The notes beneath the pieces were generated by a model that searched no databases, was not told where the DNA came from, and was given only the letters and a program-made list of their open reading frames with translations. A DNA stretch of 22,492 nucleotides from DASQDN01 sp035630195 (GTDB lineage Bacteria; Acidobacteriota; Terriglobia; Bryobacterales; Bryobacteraceae), in assembly GCA_035630195.1 (NCBI GenBank), contig DASQLD010000177.1, positions 1 through 22,492 of the forward strand, written 5' to 3'. The first letter of the stretch is position 1. Each line of letters starts with the position of its first letter. Position numbers and translations under genes: made by a program. Of the stretch, positions 7,059 to 15,484 are shown piece after piece.

Positions 7059-8303
7059 ATGAAGAACAGTTCGCGTGCAGCGGTCGTAGCATGGCTGCTG
7101 GCGGCAGTCTATTACTTCTACCAATACGCTCTCCGGTCTGCTCCCGGAGTGATGATGCCGCAGCTTGCCGACGCCTTCCAGCTAAGCGCGTTGGGCATCG
7201 CATCTCTCGTGGGCCTCTTTTATTACGGATACTCACCCTTTAGCTTGGTCGCCGGCGCAGCACTTGACCGCTTGGGACCGAGAACGGTTATTCCCATCGG
7301 CGCCCTCATGGTGGGAACGGGTTCACTGTTGTTCGGAACTGGGGATCTCACCGCCGCCAACGTAGGCCGATTCCTGCAAGGAGCCGGCGGTGTCTTTGCG
7401 CTTGTGGGCGCGGTATACATCGCAACCAAGAACTTTCCGGCATCCCGAGCTGCCACACTCATCGGCGCCACCCAAATGTTTGGTATGGCAGGCGGATCCG
7501 CTGGCCAATTTGTCGTGGGGCCGCTGATCGGCAGAGGTCTCGCCTGGACTACGTTCTGGATCGTGATGGGAGTACTGGGATTGCTGCTCAGCATACTTCT
7601 GTTCTTCCTGCTCCCGAGGCAGACCACAACGAGCGGCAGCGACAACTGGGTCAGTAGTGCCGCCCGGGCAATGGCCGTGGTATTCAAGAATCCGCAATCG
7701 ATTCTTTGCGGCCTGATTGCGGGCCTTCTTTTTATCCCTACTACGATCTTTGATATGGTCTGGGGCGTTCGGTACATGCAGGAAGCGAGAGGAGCGGATT
7801 TCGGTTCGGCGGTCATCCACTCGGCGACGGTCCCTGTAGGTTGGATCATCGGATGCCCACTCCTCGGCTTCATTTCTGACTGGTCGGGAAGGCGGAAACC
7901 CGTGATTGCAGGTGGCGCCGTGCTTCTCTTGGGATGCCTCGCGTGGATCCTCTATGGTCGCACCGATGTGTTCCCGCCATACGTGGTAGGAATCGTGGCC
8001 GGAATTGCGTCGGGAGCAGCAATGCTCCCCTATACCGTCATCAAGGAAGCCAATCCTCCCGAGTACAGCGGCACTGCAACGGGAGTTATCAATTTTCTAA
8101 ATTTCACGTTTAGCGCGCTTTTGGGACCGGTTTTCGGATGGCTCTTTCAGACCATCTCCGGAGCATCGATGCAGACTCCACTTGAACAGTACCAGGCGAC
8201 GTTCCAGTCGCTTCTCTACGGTGTGGCTCTAGCAATCGTTCTGACCTTCGTCCTAAAAGAAACTGGCCCGGCAGCCCGATCTGCTGCATCGCACGTAACA
8301 TAG
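7059..8303 (+). CDS. MFS transporter, substrate unknown
   Basis: A 414-residue inner-membrane carrier with about twelve hydrophobic segments. The early YYFYQYALRSAPGVMMPQL stretch is typical of a prokaryotic MFS subgroup, and the inter-helix loop motif appears as DRLGPRTVIP near residues 69-78. The second half carries a matching loop, SDWSGRRKPVI. The gene starts a tight run: its TAG stop overlaps the ribosome site of the next gene (8-bp gap), and acetate kinase follows. That context suggests transport of a substrate or product of acyl-phosphate metabolism, but the sequence does not reveal which. The ATG at 7059 has only a weak ribosome site (TGAAG). Confidence 0.85.
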   Translation: MKNSSRAAVVAWLLAAVYYFYQYALRSAPGVMMPQLADAFQLSALGIASLVGLFYYGYSPFSLVAGAALDRLGPRTVIPIGALMVGTGSLLFGTGDLTAANVGRFLQGAGGVFALVGAVYIATKNFPASRAATLIGATQMFGMAGGSAGQFVVGPLIGRGLAWTTFWIVMGVLGLLLSILLFFLLPRQTTTSGSDNWVSSAARAMAVVFKNPQSILCGLIAGLLFIPTTIFDMVWGVRYMQEARGADFGSAVIHSATVPVGWIIGCPLLGFISDWSGRRKPVIAGGAVLLLGCLAWILYGRTDVFPPYVVGIVAGIASGAAMLPYTVIKEANPPEYSGTATGVINFLNFTFSALLGPVFGWLFQTISGASMQTPLEQYQATFQSLLYGVALAIVLTFVLKETGPAARSAASHVT

Positions 8304-8311
8304 GAGACTCT

Positions 8312-9244
8312 ATGATTCAGACAACTGGTACAGGCAAGGTTGAATGGCTGCTCAAGCGATGCCAGAACCTGGAGCCAATCCCTTGCGCAGTGGCCCATCC
8401 ATGCGAGAAATCAGCCCTTGCCGGCGCCATGGAAGCCGGAGAATTGGGTTTGATTGCGCCGATACTCGTTGGACCTGTCGCAAAGATCGAGGAGATTGCC
8501 AGAACCTCCGGAATCGACCTCGGTGATACCCCCATCGTCGACACCCTACACAGTCATGAATCCGCAGTGAGGGCCGTGGAGTTGGTCCGCCAGGGAAAGG
8601 CCGAACTCCTGATGAAAGGCAGTCTCCACACGGATGAACTACTTGGCGCGGTGGTGGCCCGTGAGACCGGGTTGCGGACCGGACGGCGAATCAGCCATGT
8701 CTTCATCATGGATGTGCCGACCTACCATAAGGTCCTCATAATAACTGATGCCGCGATCAGCATTGCGCCTACACTTGAAGACAAGATGGACATTTGCCAG
8801 AATGCCATCGACCTCATGATTTCTCTGGGTCTGGAAAAGCCCAAGGTAGCCATCCTCGCGGCTGTGGAGACGGTTAACTCGAAAATGCAGGCCACACTTG
8901 ACGCCGCGGCGCTTTGCAAAATGGCCGACCGGGGACAGATCACGGGTGGGATCCTCGATGGTCCCTTGGCGTTCGACAATGCCATCAGCAAGCAAGCTGC
9001 GGAAACCAAGGGAATTCAGTCACTAGTTGCGGGAGATCCTGACATTCTTCTCGCGCCTGATCTCGAGGCTGGCAATATGTTAGCCAAGCAGCTTAGTTTC
9101 CTGGCCAATGCCGACAGCGCCGGTCTCGTACTGGGCGCTCGAGTGCCGATTATTCTCACCAGCCGCGCTGACAGTGTTCGATCGCGGATTGCGAGTTGCG
9201 GAGTAGCGATGCTTGCGGCGCACTCACGAAGACAAAAAGCTTAG
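8312..9244 (+). CDS. Phosphate acetyl/butyryltransferase
   Basis: A single-domain acyltransferase of 310 residues that swaps CoA for phosphate on an acyl group to give an acyl phosphate. It matches the short Pta/Ptb family, with no N-terminal DRTGG or BioD-like domain. Recognisable segments are MKGSLHTDELLGAVV near residues 92-106, TDAAISIAPTLEDKMDI near 145-161 and GGILDGPLAFDNAIS near 213-227. GGAG ends four bases before the ATG at 8312 and overlaps the MFS stop. Acetate kinase follows after 11 bp, so the pair forms the acyl-CoA to acyl-phosphate to acid plus ATP route. Whether it prefers acetyl-CoA or butyryl-CoA is not decidable here; the kinase partner favours acetyl or mixed short-chain use. 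Confidence 0.88.
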   Translation: MIQTTGTGKVEWLLKRCQNLEPIPCAVAHPCEKSALAGAMEAGELGLIAPILVGPVAKIEEIARTSGIDLGDTPIVDTLHSHESAVRAVELVRQGKAELLMKGSLHTDELLGAVVARETGLRTGRRISHVFIMDVPTYHKVLIITDAAISIAPTLEDKMDICQNAIDLMISLGLEKPKVAILAAVETVNSKMQATLDAAALCKMADRGQITGGILDGPLAFDNAISKQAAETKGIQSLVAGDPDILLAPDLEAGNMLAKQLSFLANADSAGLVLGARVPIILTSRADSVRSRIASCGVAMLAAHSRRQKA

Positions 9245-9255
9245 GAGAATCTGCA

Positions 9256-10449
9256 ATGGACGACTACATACTGGTCCTCAATGCTGGTTCCTCCAGCCTG
9301 AAGTTCTGCATCTTCCGGCGGCCTGAATCGGCAAAGTGGCGGCTCGAAGGGCGAGGGCAGATTGAAGGAATAGGCTCCTCACCACACTTGAAAGCCAAGG
9401 ATGCGGAAGGTAACACGCTGGCGGACAAGAAGCTGGACCCCGACGTGAGCGATGGACGAAAAGCGTTGGACACTCTTGCCGAGTGGCTGCGATCTAATTA
9501 TGGAGGCGCGCGGATTTTGGGTGTAGGACATCGCGTCGTTCATGGCGGACCGCGCTTCGCAGATCCCGTGGTAGTCAGCCGCGATGTGCTGGCCGAACTT
9601 CATCGATTGACTCCCCTCGCGCCGCTCCATCAACCGTATAATCTGGCAGCTGTTGAAGCTGTGGCCGAACGCCTGCCCAATGTCCCGCAAGTTGCCTGCT
9701 TCGATACTAGTTTCCATAGAGGCCAGCCTGAGGTCGCCGAACTCGTGCCTTTGCCCCGCGACGTCTGTAAGAATGGCGTGCAGCGTTATGGCTTTCATGG
9801 GCTATCGTACGAGTACATCTCTTCTGTTCTGCCGGCGATGGCTCCTGAGATTGCGAACGGGCGCGTAATTGTCGCCCACTTGGGAAGCGGCGCGAGCTTA
9901 TGCGCTGTGAAAGCAGGCAAGAGCATCGACAGCACTTTAGGCTTCACTGCCTTGGATGGCCTCTGCATGGGAACGAGACCGGGCGCGATCGACCCCGGAG
10001 TCATTCTGTACCTCTTTCAAAGCCTGGGACTCTCTGCGAGTGAAGTAGAAGCACTTCTTTACAAGAAGTCAGGCTTGGTCGGCATTTCAGGAATCAGCAG
10101 TGACATGCGCGACCTGCTGAAGAGTAGTGAGCCTAGCGCCATCCTCGCTATCGATTACTTCGTGTATCAATGTACTAAGCAAATCGGCGCGCTTGCCGGA
10201 ATTTCAGGCGGAATCGACGGTTTGGTGTTCACGGCGGGAATCGGGGAAAACTCGGCAGAAATCCGGCGGAGGATATGCCGGAGTTCGGCCTGGCTGGGCA
10301 TTGAGTTGGACGACGACGCAAATGAGCGGCGCGGCCCGCTCATTTCGCTACCTACCAGCAAGGTTTCGGCCTGGGTGATCCCCACCAATGAGGAACTGAT
10401 GATTGCCCGTCATACCGCGCGGTTACTTGGATTCTCGGATATGCAGTGA
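9256..10449 (+). CDS. ackA: Acetate kinase
   Basis: Reversibly moves phosphate between acetyl phosphate and ADP, yielding acetate and ATP. The 397-residue protein has the family's normal length and motifs: LNAGSSSLKF at the N-terminus, GHRVVHGG, DTSFH, YGFHGLSYEYIS, the phosphate-binding HLGSGASLCA, and GIGENS near the end. The loop usually written MGTRSGDxDP reads MGTRPGAIDPG here, a variant I believe occurs in other lineages. The start at 9256 is chosen over an upstream in-frame ATG at 9196 because AGGAG lies eight bases before it and the protein then begins directly with the conserved first strand. It is the last gene of the MFS-Pta-AckA run and faces the antiporter gene 22 bp away. Confidence 0.95.
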   Translation: MDDYILVLNAGSSSLKFCIFRRPESAKWRLEGRGQIEGIGSSPHLKAKDAEGNTLADKKLDPDVSDGRKALDTLAEWLRSNYGGARILGVGHRVVHGGPRFADPVVVSRDVLAELHRLTPLAPLHQPYNLAAVEAVAERLPNVPQVACFDTSFHRGQPEVAELVPLPRDVCKNGVQRYGFHGLSYEYISSVLPAMAPEIANGRVIVAHLGSGASLCAVKAGKSIDSTLGFTALDGLCMGTRPGAIDPGVILYLFQSLGLSASEVEALLYKKSGLVGISGISSDMRDLLKSSEPSAILAIDYFVYQCTKQIGALAGISGGIDGLVFTAGIGENSAEIRRRICRSSAWLGIELDDDANERRGPLISLPTSKVSAWVIPTNEELMIARHTARLLGFSDMQ

Positions 10450-10471
10450 ATTTCACGTGCCACAGATGACG

Positions 10472-11554
10472 TCAGCGTGACAATTCGGGGATGAAGAAGA
10501 ACATTAGCGCCAGCATTAGATAGACGGTGATGAGTTGAACACCCTTGTACCAGTTCGATTGACCGTCACCGCAAACGATTGCGCCAAGGAGCACCCCCAG
10601 GAACAGTGAGCCAACCTCCGACCGACGGAACGACAGGTCCAACGGCTGAGGTGCGATGAAATAGCTCGCCAGCACAAGCACAGGGGCTACAAACAGCGCG
10701 ATCTGAATGGAACTGCCCAAGGCAATCCCAATGCTCAAATCGACTTTGTTTTTTCGCGCCATGGCGATTGCCGAGCCGCTCTCGGCCGCGCCACCAACGA
10801 TGGCTAGGAAAATGATCCCGATGAAAGTCTGCGACATGCCCAGCGCCTTGCCCGTACCCTCGGCGGCGCCCACAAGAATCTCGCTCATCCAGGCCGCCAA
10901 AAGTGAGGCGGCAACCAAACTTCCGACGGCGCGCGGGAGAGTCCATTGCTTACCTTCGTGGTGCGCCTGAATCCCAGAATCGACGCTGGCGAAAACGCTC
11001 GGGTGTGTTTTAAGCGAGAACAGTAAATACAGTCCATACGCGAACAACAATAAGACTGCGATACCGACATTAAGCAGTTGCTCCTGCCGGATTGTCCCGT
11101 CCGGAACGAAGTAGCGGCTGAACGCGCTAGGAACGCCCAAGCTCATGGCTGCCAACAGCATCATGGTGCTATAGGTACGCGCAGCCATAGGGTTAAAGTG
11201 CTGATCATGGTAACGGATTCCACCCAACAAGAAGGAAACGCCGAGCGCCAGAAGCAGATTGGCGAGGATCGCGCCGATGAGCGATGCCCGCACCATATCC
11301 AGGAAACCAGCTTTTAATGCCACGAAGGCGATGATCAACTCCGGCGCGTTACCGAAGGTCGCGTTAAGCAATCCTCCGGCAGCGTCACCGGTCCGCGTTG
11401 CGATCTGCTCAGTCGCTTGCACAATCATACTGGCGATCGGGATAATGGCCAGCGAGGCAGAAAAGAAGATCGCTGCAGAAGGTAAATCGCCCCAGTGCTC
11501 GAGAACAACTGTGATCGGGATGAAAACCATCAGCCAGTACAAAGACGGCTTCAT
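10472..11554 (-). CDS. caxA: Ca2+/H+ antiporter, CaxA/ChaA family
   Basis: An inner-membrane cation/proton exchanger of 360 residues with about eleven hydrophobic segments. The first alpha repeat, GGLLNATFGNAPELIIAFVAL, is classic for CAX proteins. The second reads IVGGAAESGSAIAMARKNK; it keeps the Glu but replaces the usual GNAAEH with GGAAES, so an Asn and a His of the common motif are missing. The ATG at 11554 is preferred over the TTG-initiated extension to 11587, because family members begin near this point and the ATG overlaps the stop of a small upstream ORF as ATGA. The gene faces acetate kinase tail to tail; no strong terminator is visible between them. Confidence 0.88.
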   Translation of the reverse strand: MKPSLYWLMVFIPITVVLEHWGDLPSAAIFFSASLAIIPIASMIVQATEQIATRTGDAAGGLLNATFGNAPELIIAFVALKAGFLDMVRASLIGAILANLLLALGVSFLLGGIRYHDQHFNPMAARTYSTMMLLAAMSLGVPSAFSRYFVPDGTIRQEQLLNVGIAVLLLFAYGLYLLFSLKTHPSVFASVDSGIQAHHEGKQWTLPRAVGSLVAASLLAAWMSEILVGAAEGTGKALGMSQTFIGIIFLAIVGGAAESGSAIAMARKNKVDLSIGIALGSSIQIALFVAPVLVLASYFIAPQPLDLSFRRSEVGSLFLGVLLGAIVCGDGQSNWYKGVQLITVYLMLALMFFFIPELSR

Positions 11555-11751
11555 AAGCCCGAATGCCCCACTCTGACAGGAGACCAATCGACCGGGCTCA
11601 CAGCACGATAGCCGCTAACCGGGATCACTATATCCATAGGCGCCGGCTTCCCCATCGGTATCTGGCGAGCGAGATCGTTCATGCGAGCAGTCTTTTCGTG
11701 CACTTCCATCCTGCCTTTAGTCCTCTCGTGAAGCGAAGATGTAGATTTCAT
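11551..11751 (-). CDS. Possible small protein upstream of caxA
   Basis: A 66-codon open frame, or shorter from internal ATGs at 11709 (MEVHEKT) or 11682 (MNDLARQ). Its TGA overlaps the antiporter ATG as ATGA, the same coupling geometry used by real gene pairs elsewhere in this window. Codon third positions are moderately G/C-rich like the neighbours. The ATG at 11709 has AAAGG with rather close spacing. There is no membrane segment, signal peptide or recognised domain. It could be a coupling leader for the antiporter, or chance. Confidence 0.35.
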   Translation of the reverse strand: MKSTSSLHERTKGRMEVHEKTARMNDLARQIPMGKPAPMDIVIPVSGYRAVSPVDWSPVRVGHSGL

Positions 11752-11938
11752 TCAGCTGGACAGAATATTTTTGAACGCGATGCAGAAGTTGTGGGCCCCA
11801 CGAGGCAGGAAACAATCGGCACAGCGTCGATGACCGGGCTCAGGTTGTCGGAAGTACGCTACTCCAGCTTCTCTAACTTCTTTAAGCATCAAAAATAGAT
11901 CGCAGGCTATTGCCAGTACATCCATAGCTTGCAGTCGT
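11588..11938. other. Divergent gap between caxA and the 820-residue protein
   Basis: This 351-bp gap must hold the promoters of the leftward antiporter and the rightward repeat protein. It contains the small ORF described separately. I could not pick out convincing -35/-10 boxes or a terminator. The plus-strand frame from 11563 to 11898 has no ribosome site or domain and looks like chance. Confidence 0.4.
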
Positions 11939-14401
11939 ATGGGAAGAATAGTAATTTTGACGTGGTTATTGTTAGCTGGGCGACTGCTTAGCCAAGCACC
12001 AGCCCCTCAGCCTGGCAGGATCGCAAAATCCTCCGTGGCTCCTCGCGACCTTGGCTGGCCGCGCGTGTACACCAATGGTAAGGCAACCATTGCGATCCAC
12101 CAACCCCAGGTCGACGATTGGAAGGACTTCAATGTCCTCGAGGCGCATTCGGCGATCGAGATTCAACCGGAGAAAGGCGCCAAGAAGTCGCTGGCCGCCG
12201 TGCACTGGAAGTCGGAAACGGATACCAGCATCGAGCACCGTACGGTAGTGGTGAAACGCCCTGAGATTATAAGCTTCCGTATCCCTGGAGCAACCGAGGA
12301 GAAAACAAGCGAACTGCGTGCATTGACGGAAACCCTGCTGCCCGCCAAAACCGATGCGATCGCACTCGACCGAGTACTGGCCTATCTCGACCCGTCCCGA
12401 GTCCCGGCGCGAGAGGTAACGGTCTCGACAGATCCGCCGCCGATCATGGTCAGCACCAAGCCCGCAATTCTGCTGATGACCGATGGACCACCTATCCTCG
12501 GACCCATCCAAGGCACGAAACTAAGCTATGTGGTGAATACTAATTGGGATCTGATCAAGGAAGACGACGATTATTACCTTTTGAACTCGACACAATGGCT
12601 AAAGTCGAAAAGCCTCGAAGGTCCCTGGAAGCTGACTGGCAAGCTACCTAAGGATTTCAAGAAAATTCCCGCGGATGAGAATTGGGCAGACGTCAGAAAA
12701 GCACTCGACCCAACGAAACCGGAGAAGAACACTCCGACGCCCTGGGTCTACGTTTCCGAGAAACCCGCTGAACTGATTCTCCTACAGGGAGAACCCAGGT
12801 TTAGACCCATTCCGAAGACGAATCTGTCAGAAGTGACAAACACCAAGAGTCTGCTTTTTTACCACAACTCAGAGAAGCGCTATTATTTCCTGACTTCCGG
12901 ACGGTGGTTCCGTAACGTGAACCTTCGCAGCCTCTGGGAATACGCCACAGACAAGCTACCCCCGGATTTCGCGAACATTCCGGCTGGGGACCCGAAGGCC
13001 GTAGTGCGCGCGTCGGTCCCAGGGACGATCGAGGCGCAAGATGCAGTCCTGCTCGCGAGTGTGCCGCAATCGGCGATCGTGAACCGCAAAGCCGCCGCCG
13101 CTCAGGCAAGCGTCAAGTATGTTGGCGCACCCGAGTTCAAGCCCATTCAGACGACAAACCTACAGTACGCAACCAACACTCCTGCCGATGTTATACAGCA
13201 TCAGGACAAGTACTACCTTCTTCAAGAAGGCGTTTGGTTCGTGTCAGCGTCGGCAACCGGACCTTGGGAGGTTGCCGATAGCATACCGCCGGAGATCTAC
13301 AAGATCCCTTCCGAATCGCCCAAGCACAACACAAGTTACGTTTACGTGACGGATTCCGACAGCGAGTCTGTCACGTACGCCCAAACCGCAGGATATTCCG
13401 GCGTAACGGTCTCCTACGGAGTAGCGATGTGGGGCACTGGATGGTATTACCCGCCTTATTATTACTACGGACCGATGTATCCGTATCCGGTTTATTGGGG
13501 CTATCCCTATCACACCTACGGCGCCGCAGCATGGTACAACCCTGCTACAGGATTCTACGGAAGAGGCGCCGTCGCCTACGGTCCTTATGGCGGATACGGT
13601 CGGGCTGCGGCATACAATCCGGCGACTGGATCGTATGTTCGGCGCGCAGGCGCATACGGACCTTATCAAGCAGGTATGGCCACCTCGTTTTACAACCCTC
13701 GGACGGGCTCTTGGGGTGCTGGCTATCGGTACGGAAATGCATATCAGGGCTGGGGACAGGGCGCCGTGCAACGTGGAAATCAATGGGCGAGGGGTGGCTA
13801 CTATTACGATGATCGGGGCGCGATTGGTGGCGTCCGAACCTCGGAAGGAGGCGGACTCCTAGCCGCCGGCAATGGGGACAACAGGGGATTTGTTGGCCGT
13901 ACTTCAGAGGGTGACCTCTACGCCGGCAAAGACGGGAACGTCTACAAGAGGGACCAGTCAGGCAATTGGTCTCAGCGCGGAGACAGCGGCTGGACGCCAG
14001 TCGATACGAGTAAGCTAAGTCCGGAACAGCAACAAAGGCTGAACGAAACTCGCTCAAGACAGCCTCAGTCGCGCCAAGCCGGCGCTCAGCCTACTGCGAC
14101 TCAAGGCGGCCGTCTTCAGCCAGGCACTCTACCCGGCGCGGCTGAATCTCGATTGGGTAGCACTTCCCGACAGCCCGGTCAGACTGCCTCGGGCCTGGGC
14201 CAGACTCGGACCGGCACGGGCGCATCGACCGAGATGCGTTCATCGGGCGGCAACCGGGATGTTACGGGCGCACTCGATCGAGATGCGAGCGCGCGAGCGA
14301 CTGGAAGTAGGAACCACGATGCCTGGCAGAGTCGCTCCCGTTCATATTCAGGCGGCGCAGGATATGGCGGAGTGCGACGAGGTGGCGGCCGGAGACGTTA
14401 A
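11939..14401 (+). CDS. Exported repeat protein with Tyr/Gly-rich and Arg-rich tail
   Basis: An 820-residue protein of unknown function, probably exported: residues 1-20 form a signal peptide (hydrophobic IVILTWLLLAGRLLSQA). After a beta-rich N-terminal domain there are three diverged repeats at about 172-244, 272-348 and 392-457. Each follows the pattern P-I..T-x-L, N-T, YY-x-L, W, GPW (SLW in the second), LP, then an IP near the end. Next is a Tyr/Pro/Gly-rich stretch (about 497-530), then three YNPATG-type motifs at residues 533, 559 and 585, exactly 26 apart (the last reads YNPRTG). The final 200 residues are Gly/Ser/Arg/Gln-rich and end in GGGRRR, likely disordered. Related proteins in Acidobacteriota are, as I recall, sometimes labelled carbohydrate-binding family V/XII; that label is weak. 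The ATG at 11939 has no strong ribosome site. An outer-surface or adhesive role is only a guess. Confidence 0.75.
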   Translation: MGRIVILTWLLLAGRLLSQAPAPQPGRIAKSSVAPRDLGWPRVYTNGKATIAIHQPQVDDWKDFNVLEAHSAIEIQPEKGAKKSLAAVHWKSETDTSIEHRTVVVKRPEIISFRIPGATEEKTSELRALTETLLPAKTDAIALDRVLAYLDPSRVPAREVTVSTDPPPIMVSTKPAILLMTDGPPILGPIQGTKLSYVVNTNWDLIKEDDDYYLLNSTQWLKSKSLEGPWKLTGKLPKDFKKIPADENWADVRKALDPTKPEKNTPTPWVYVSEKPAELILLQGEPRFRPIPKTNLSEVTNTKSLLFYHNSEKRYYFLTSGRWFRNVNLRSLWEYATDKLPPDFANIPAGDPKAVVRASVPGTIEAQDAVLLASVPQSAIVNRKAAAAQASVKYVGAPEFKPIQTTNLQYATNTPADVIQHQDKYYLLQEGVWFVSASATGPWEVADSIPPEIYKIPSESPKHNTSYVYVTDSDSESVTYAQTAGYSGVTVSYGVAMWGTGWYYPPYYYYGPMYPYPVYWGYPYHTYGAAAWYNPATGFYGRGAVAYGPYGGYGRAAAYNPATGSYVRRAGAYGPYQAGMATSFYNPRTGSWGAGYRYGNAYQGWGQGAVQRGNQWARGGYYYDDRGAIGGVRTSEGGGLLAAGNGDNRGFVGRTSEGDLYAGKDGNVYKRDQSGNWSQRGDSGWTPVDTSKLSPEQQQRLNETRSRQPQSRQAGAQPTATQGGRLQPGTLPGAAESRLGSTSRQPGQTASGLGQTRTGTGASTEMRSSGGNRDVTGALDRDASARATGSRNHDAWQSRSRSYSGGAGYGGVRRGGGRRR
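13535..13708 (+). repeat. 26-residue (78-bp) coding repeat, YNPATG type
   Basis: Three motifs (YNPATG, YNPATG, YNPRTG) begin at 13535, 13613 and 13691, a strict 78-bp period inside the 820-residue protein. The intervening residues share Tyr, Gly, Arg and Ala bias and a GPY segment in two units. This suggests tandem duplication followed by drift. Confidence 0.7.
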
Positions 14402-14490
14402 CCAGCTAACGAGCGCGCCGACGATCCCTGGCTGGCAAATATTTTAACCCCGCTTCATCGCGTTAGCATCTGCGTTCTGTAGTGATCTTT

Positions 14491-15465
14491 ATGCGACCAC
14501 GACTGCTTCCTCTTTTGTCAGCTTTGACTCTCTTCATCGGATTGGCGTCAGCCGATGAAACGGGCGGCTGCAAGATGGCCGGTACAATCTTCACGATCGA
14601 TCCGTTGGGTGGCACACTCATCCTCAAGGACGCTACCGGATACCTTAAGAACGTGCCGGTACCCTCAGGAACAGCTATCTCCAAATTGCCGGTTACCGCC
14701 GGGGGTGCTACCTCCTCGATCCGCCCGGCAGACTTGAACAACGGCGATATCGTATGCGTTGATGCCAGCACGCCGCCGAAACTTTCTGTGGTGTCCCGTC
14801 AAGATGTCCATCGCGCGCAAGCCGACTTTATAGTCGGATGGCAGCAAAACAGTCTTTATGGAAATATCTCGGCGATCGACATCGCCGGACGCAGTCTCAT
14901 GGTGAAGCCACTTCCGCCCTCCACCGGCGACTCTCCCGTTCGCATCTCACTTCCTACCTCTGTGCAACTCAAAACGGCTCCACCGAACGCGCGGCGGATT
15001 TCCGAAGCAGTGTCGTTTCAACTGGAAGACTTGAAGCCTGGCGATCCTGTCTACGTCCGAGGGTCTCGATCTGCTAGCGGCTCAGAGATTGCGGCCTCCC
15101 TAATTCTTAAGGATGGGTACAGGGGCATTCTTGGCTCGCTCATCGAAGTTCAAGTGTTGGCGTCAGTGCTCCGAATTCGCGAATTCGGCACAGGTCGCAC
15201 TCTTGACATGAAAATGACACCAAACCAGGTATACAGGACAACCGAGAACATCACGCATCCGATGCGAGTTGAGACGGCCTCCGGTGTATTGCTGGCGCCC
15301 GTTGGCCTTGCTGATCTTCAATCTGGTGACGCGATTCTTGTTATAGGAAAAACTGCCGGCGAAGGTTCCGCTGGTGAAGGTCTCGCGGCAGTAATGAAAT
15401 TCGGAACTTTCGGCGTCCTGCCACAGGACCCGCAGAATAGTGTGTCTTGGTTCATCGCCAAATAA
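14491..15465 (+). CDS. Exported protein with three beta-rich repeats (DUF5666-like)
   Basis: A protein of 324 residues with an N-terminal signal peptide (hydrophobic LLPLLSALTLFIGLASA, likely cut before DETGG). Function unknown. It contains three diverged repeats of one pattern: G-x-I..ID...L.V/L..., a short threonine/proline strand, then DL..GD.V.V. The GD motifs are NNGDIVCV, KPGDPVYV and QSGDAILV. This resembles the OB/beta-barrel repeats annotated as DUF5666 in exported bacterial proteins, but I claim only resemblance. A GTG nine bases upstream (14482) is an alternative start; neither has a good ribosome site. It follows the 820-residue exported protein by about 90 bp on the same strand, so the two may be expressed together. 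Confidence 0.72.
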   Translation: MRPRLLPLLSALTLFIGLASADETGGCKMAGTIFTIDPLGGTLILKDATGYLKNVPVPSGTAISKLPVTAGGATSSIRPADLNNGDIVCVDASTPPKLSVVSRQDVHRAQADFIVGWQQNSLYGNISAIDIAGRSLMVKPLPPSTGDSPVRISLPTSVQLKTAPPNARRISEAVSFQLEDLKPGDPVYVRGSRSASGSEIAASLILKDGYRGILGSLIEVQVLASVLRIREFGTGRTLDMKMTPNQVYRTTENITHPMRVETASGVLLAPVGLADLQSGDAILVIGKTAGEGSAGEGLAAVMKFGTFGVLPQDPQNSVSWFIAK

Positions 15466-15484
15466 TTTAGTGCTCCCACTTGCA

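Noticed and set aside
7223..7873. 216-codon minus-strand frame within the MFS gene
   Set aside because: It is antisense to a clear 12-helix transporter and rich in Pro, Ala and Thr with no domain, as expected for a shadow frame.
10440..10482. Terminator between acetate kinase and the antiporter
   Set aside because: The 22-bp gap contains small symmetric pieces (CACGTG, TGACGTCA, GTCAGCGTGAC) but no stable stem with a T-run in either direction.
13244..13783. 179-codon minus-strand frame inside the 820-residue protein gene
   Set aside because: It lies wholly opposite a supported gene with a signal peptide and repeats; the frame stays open because of the biased codon use of the Tyr/Gly-rich region.
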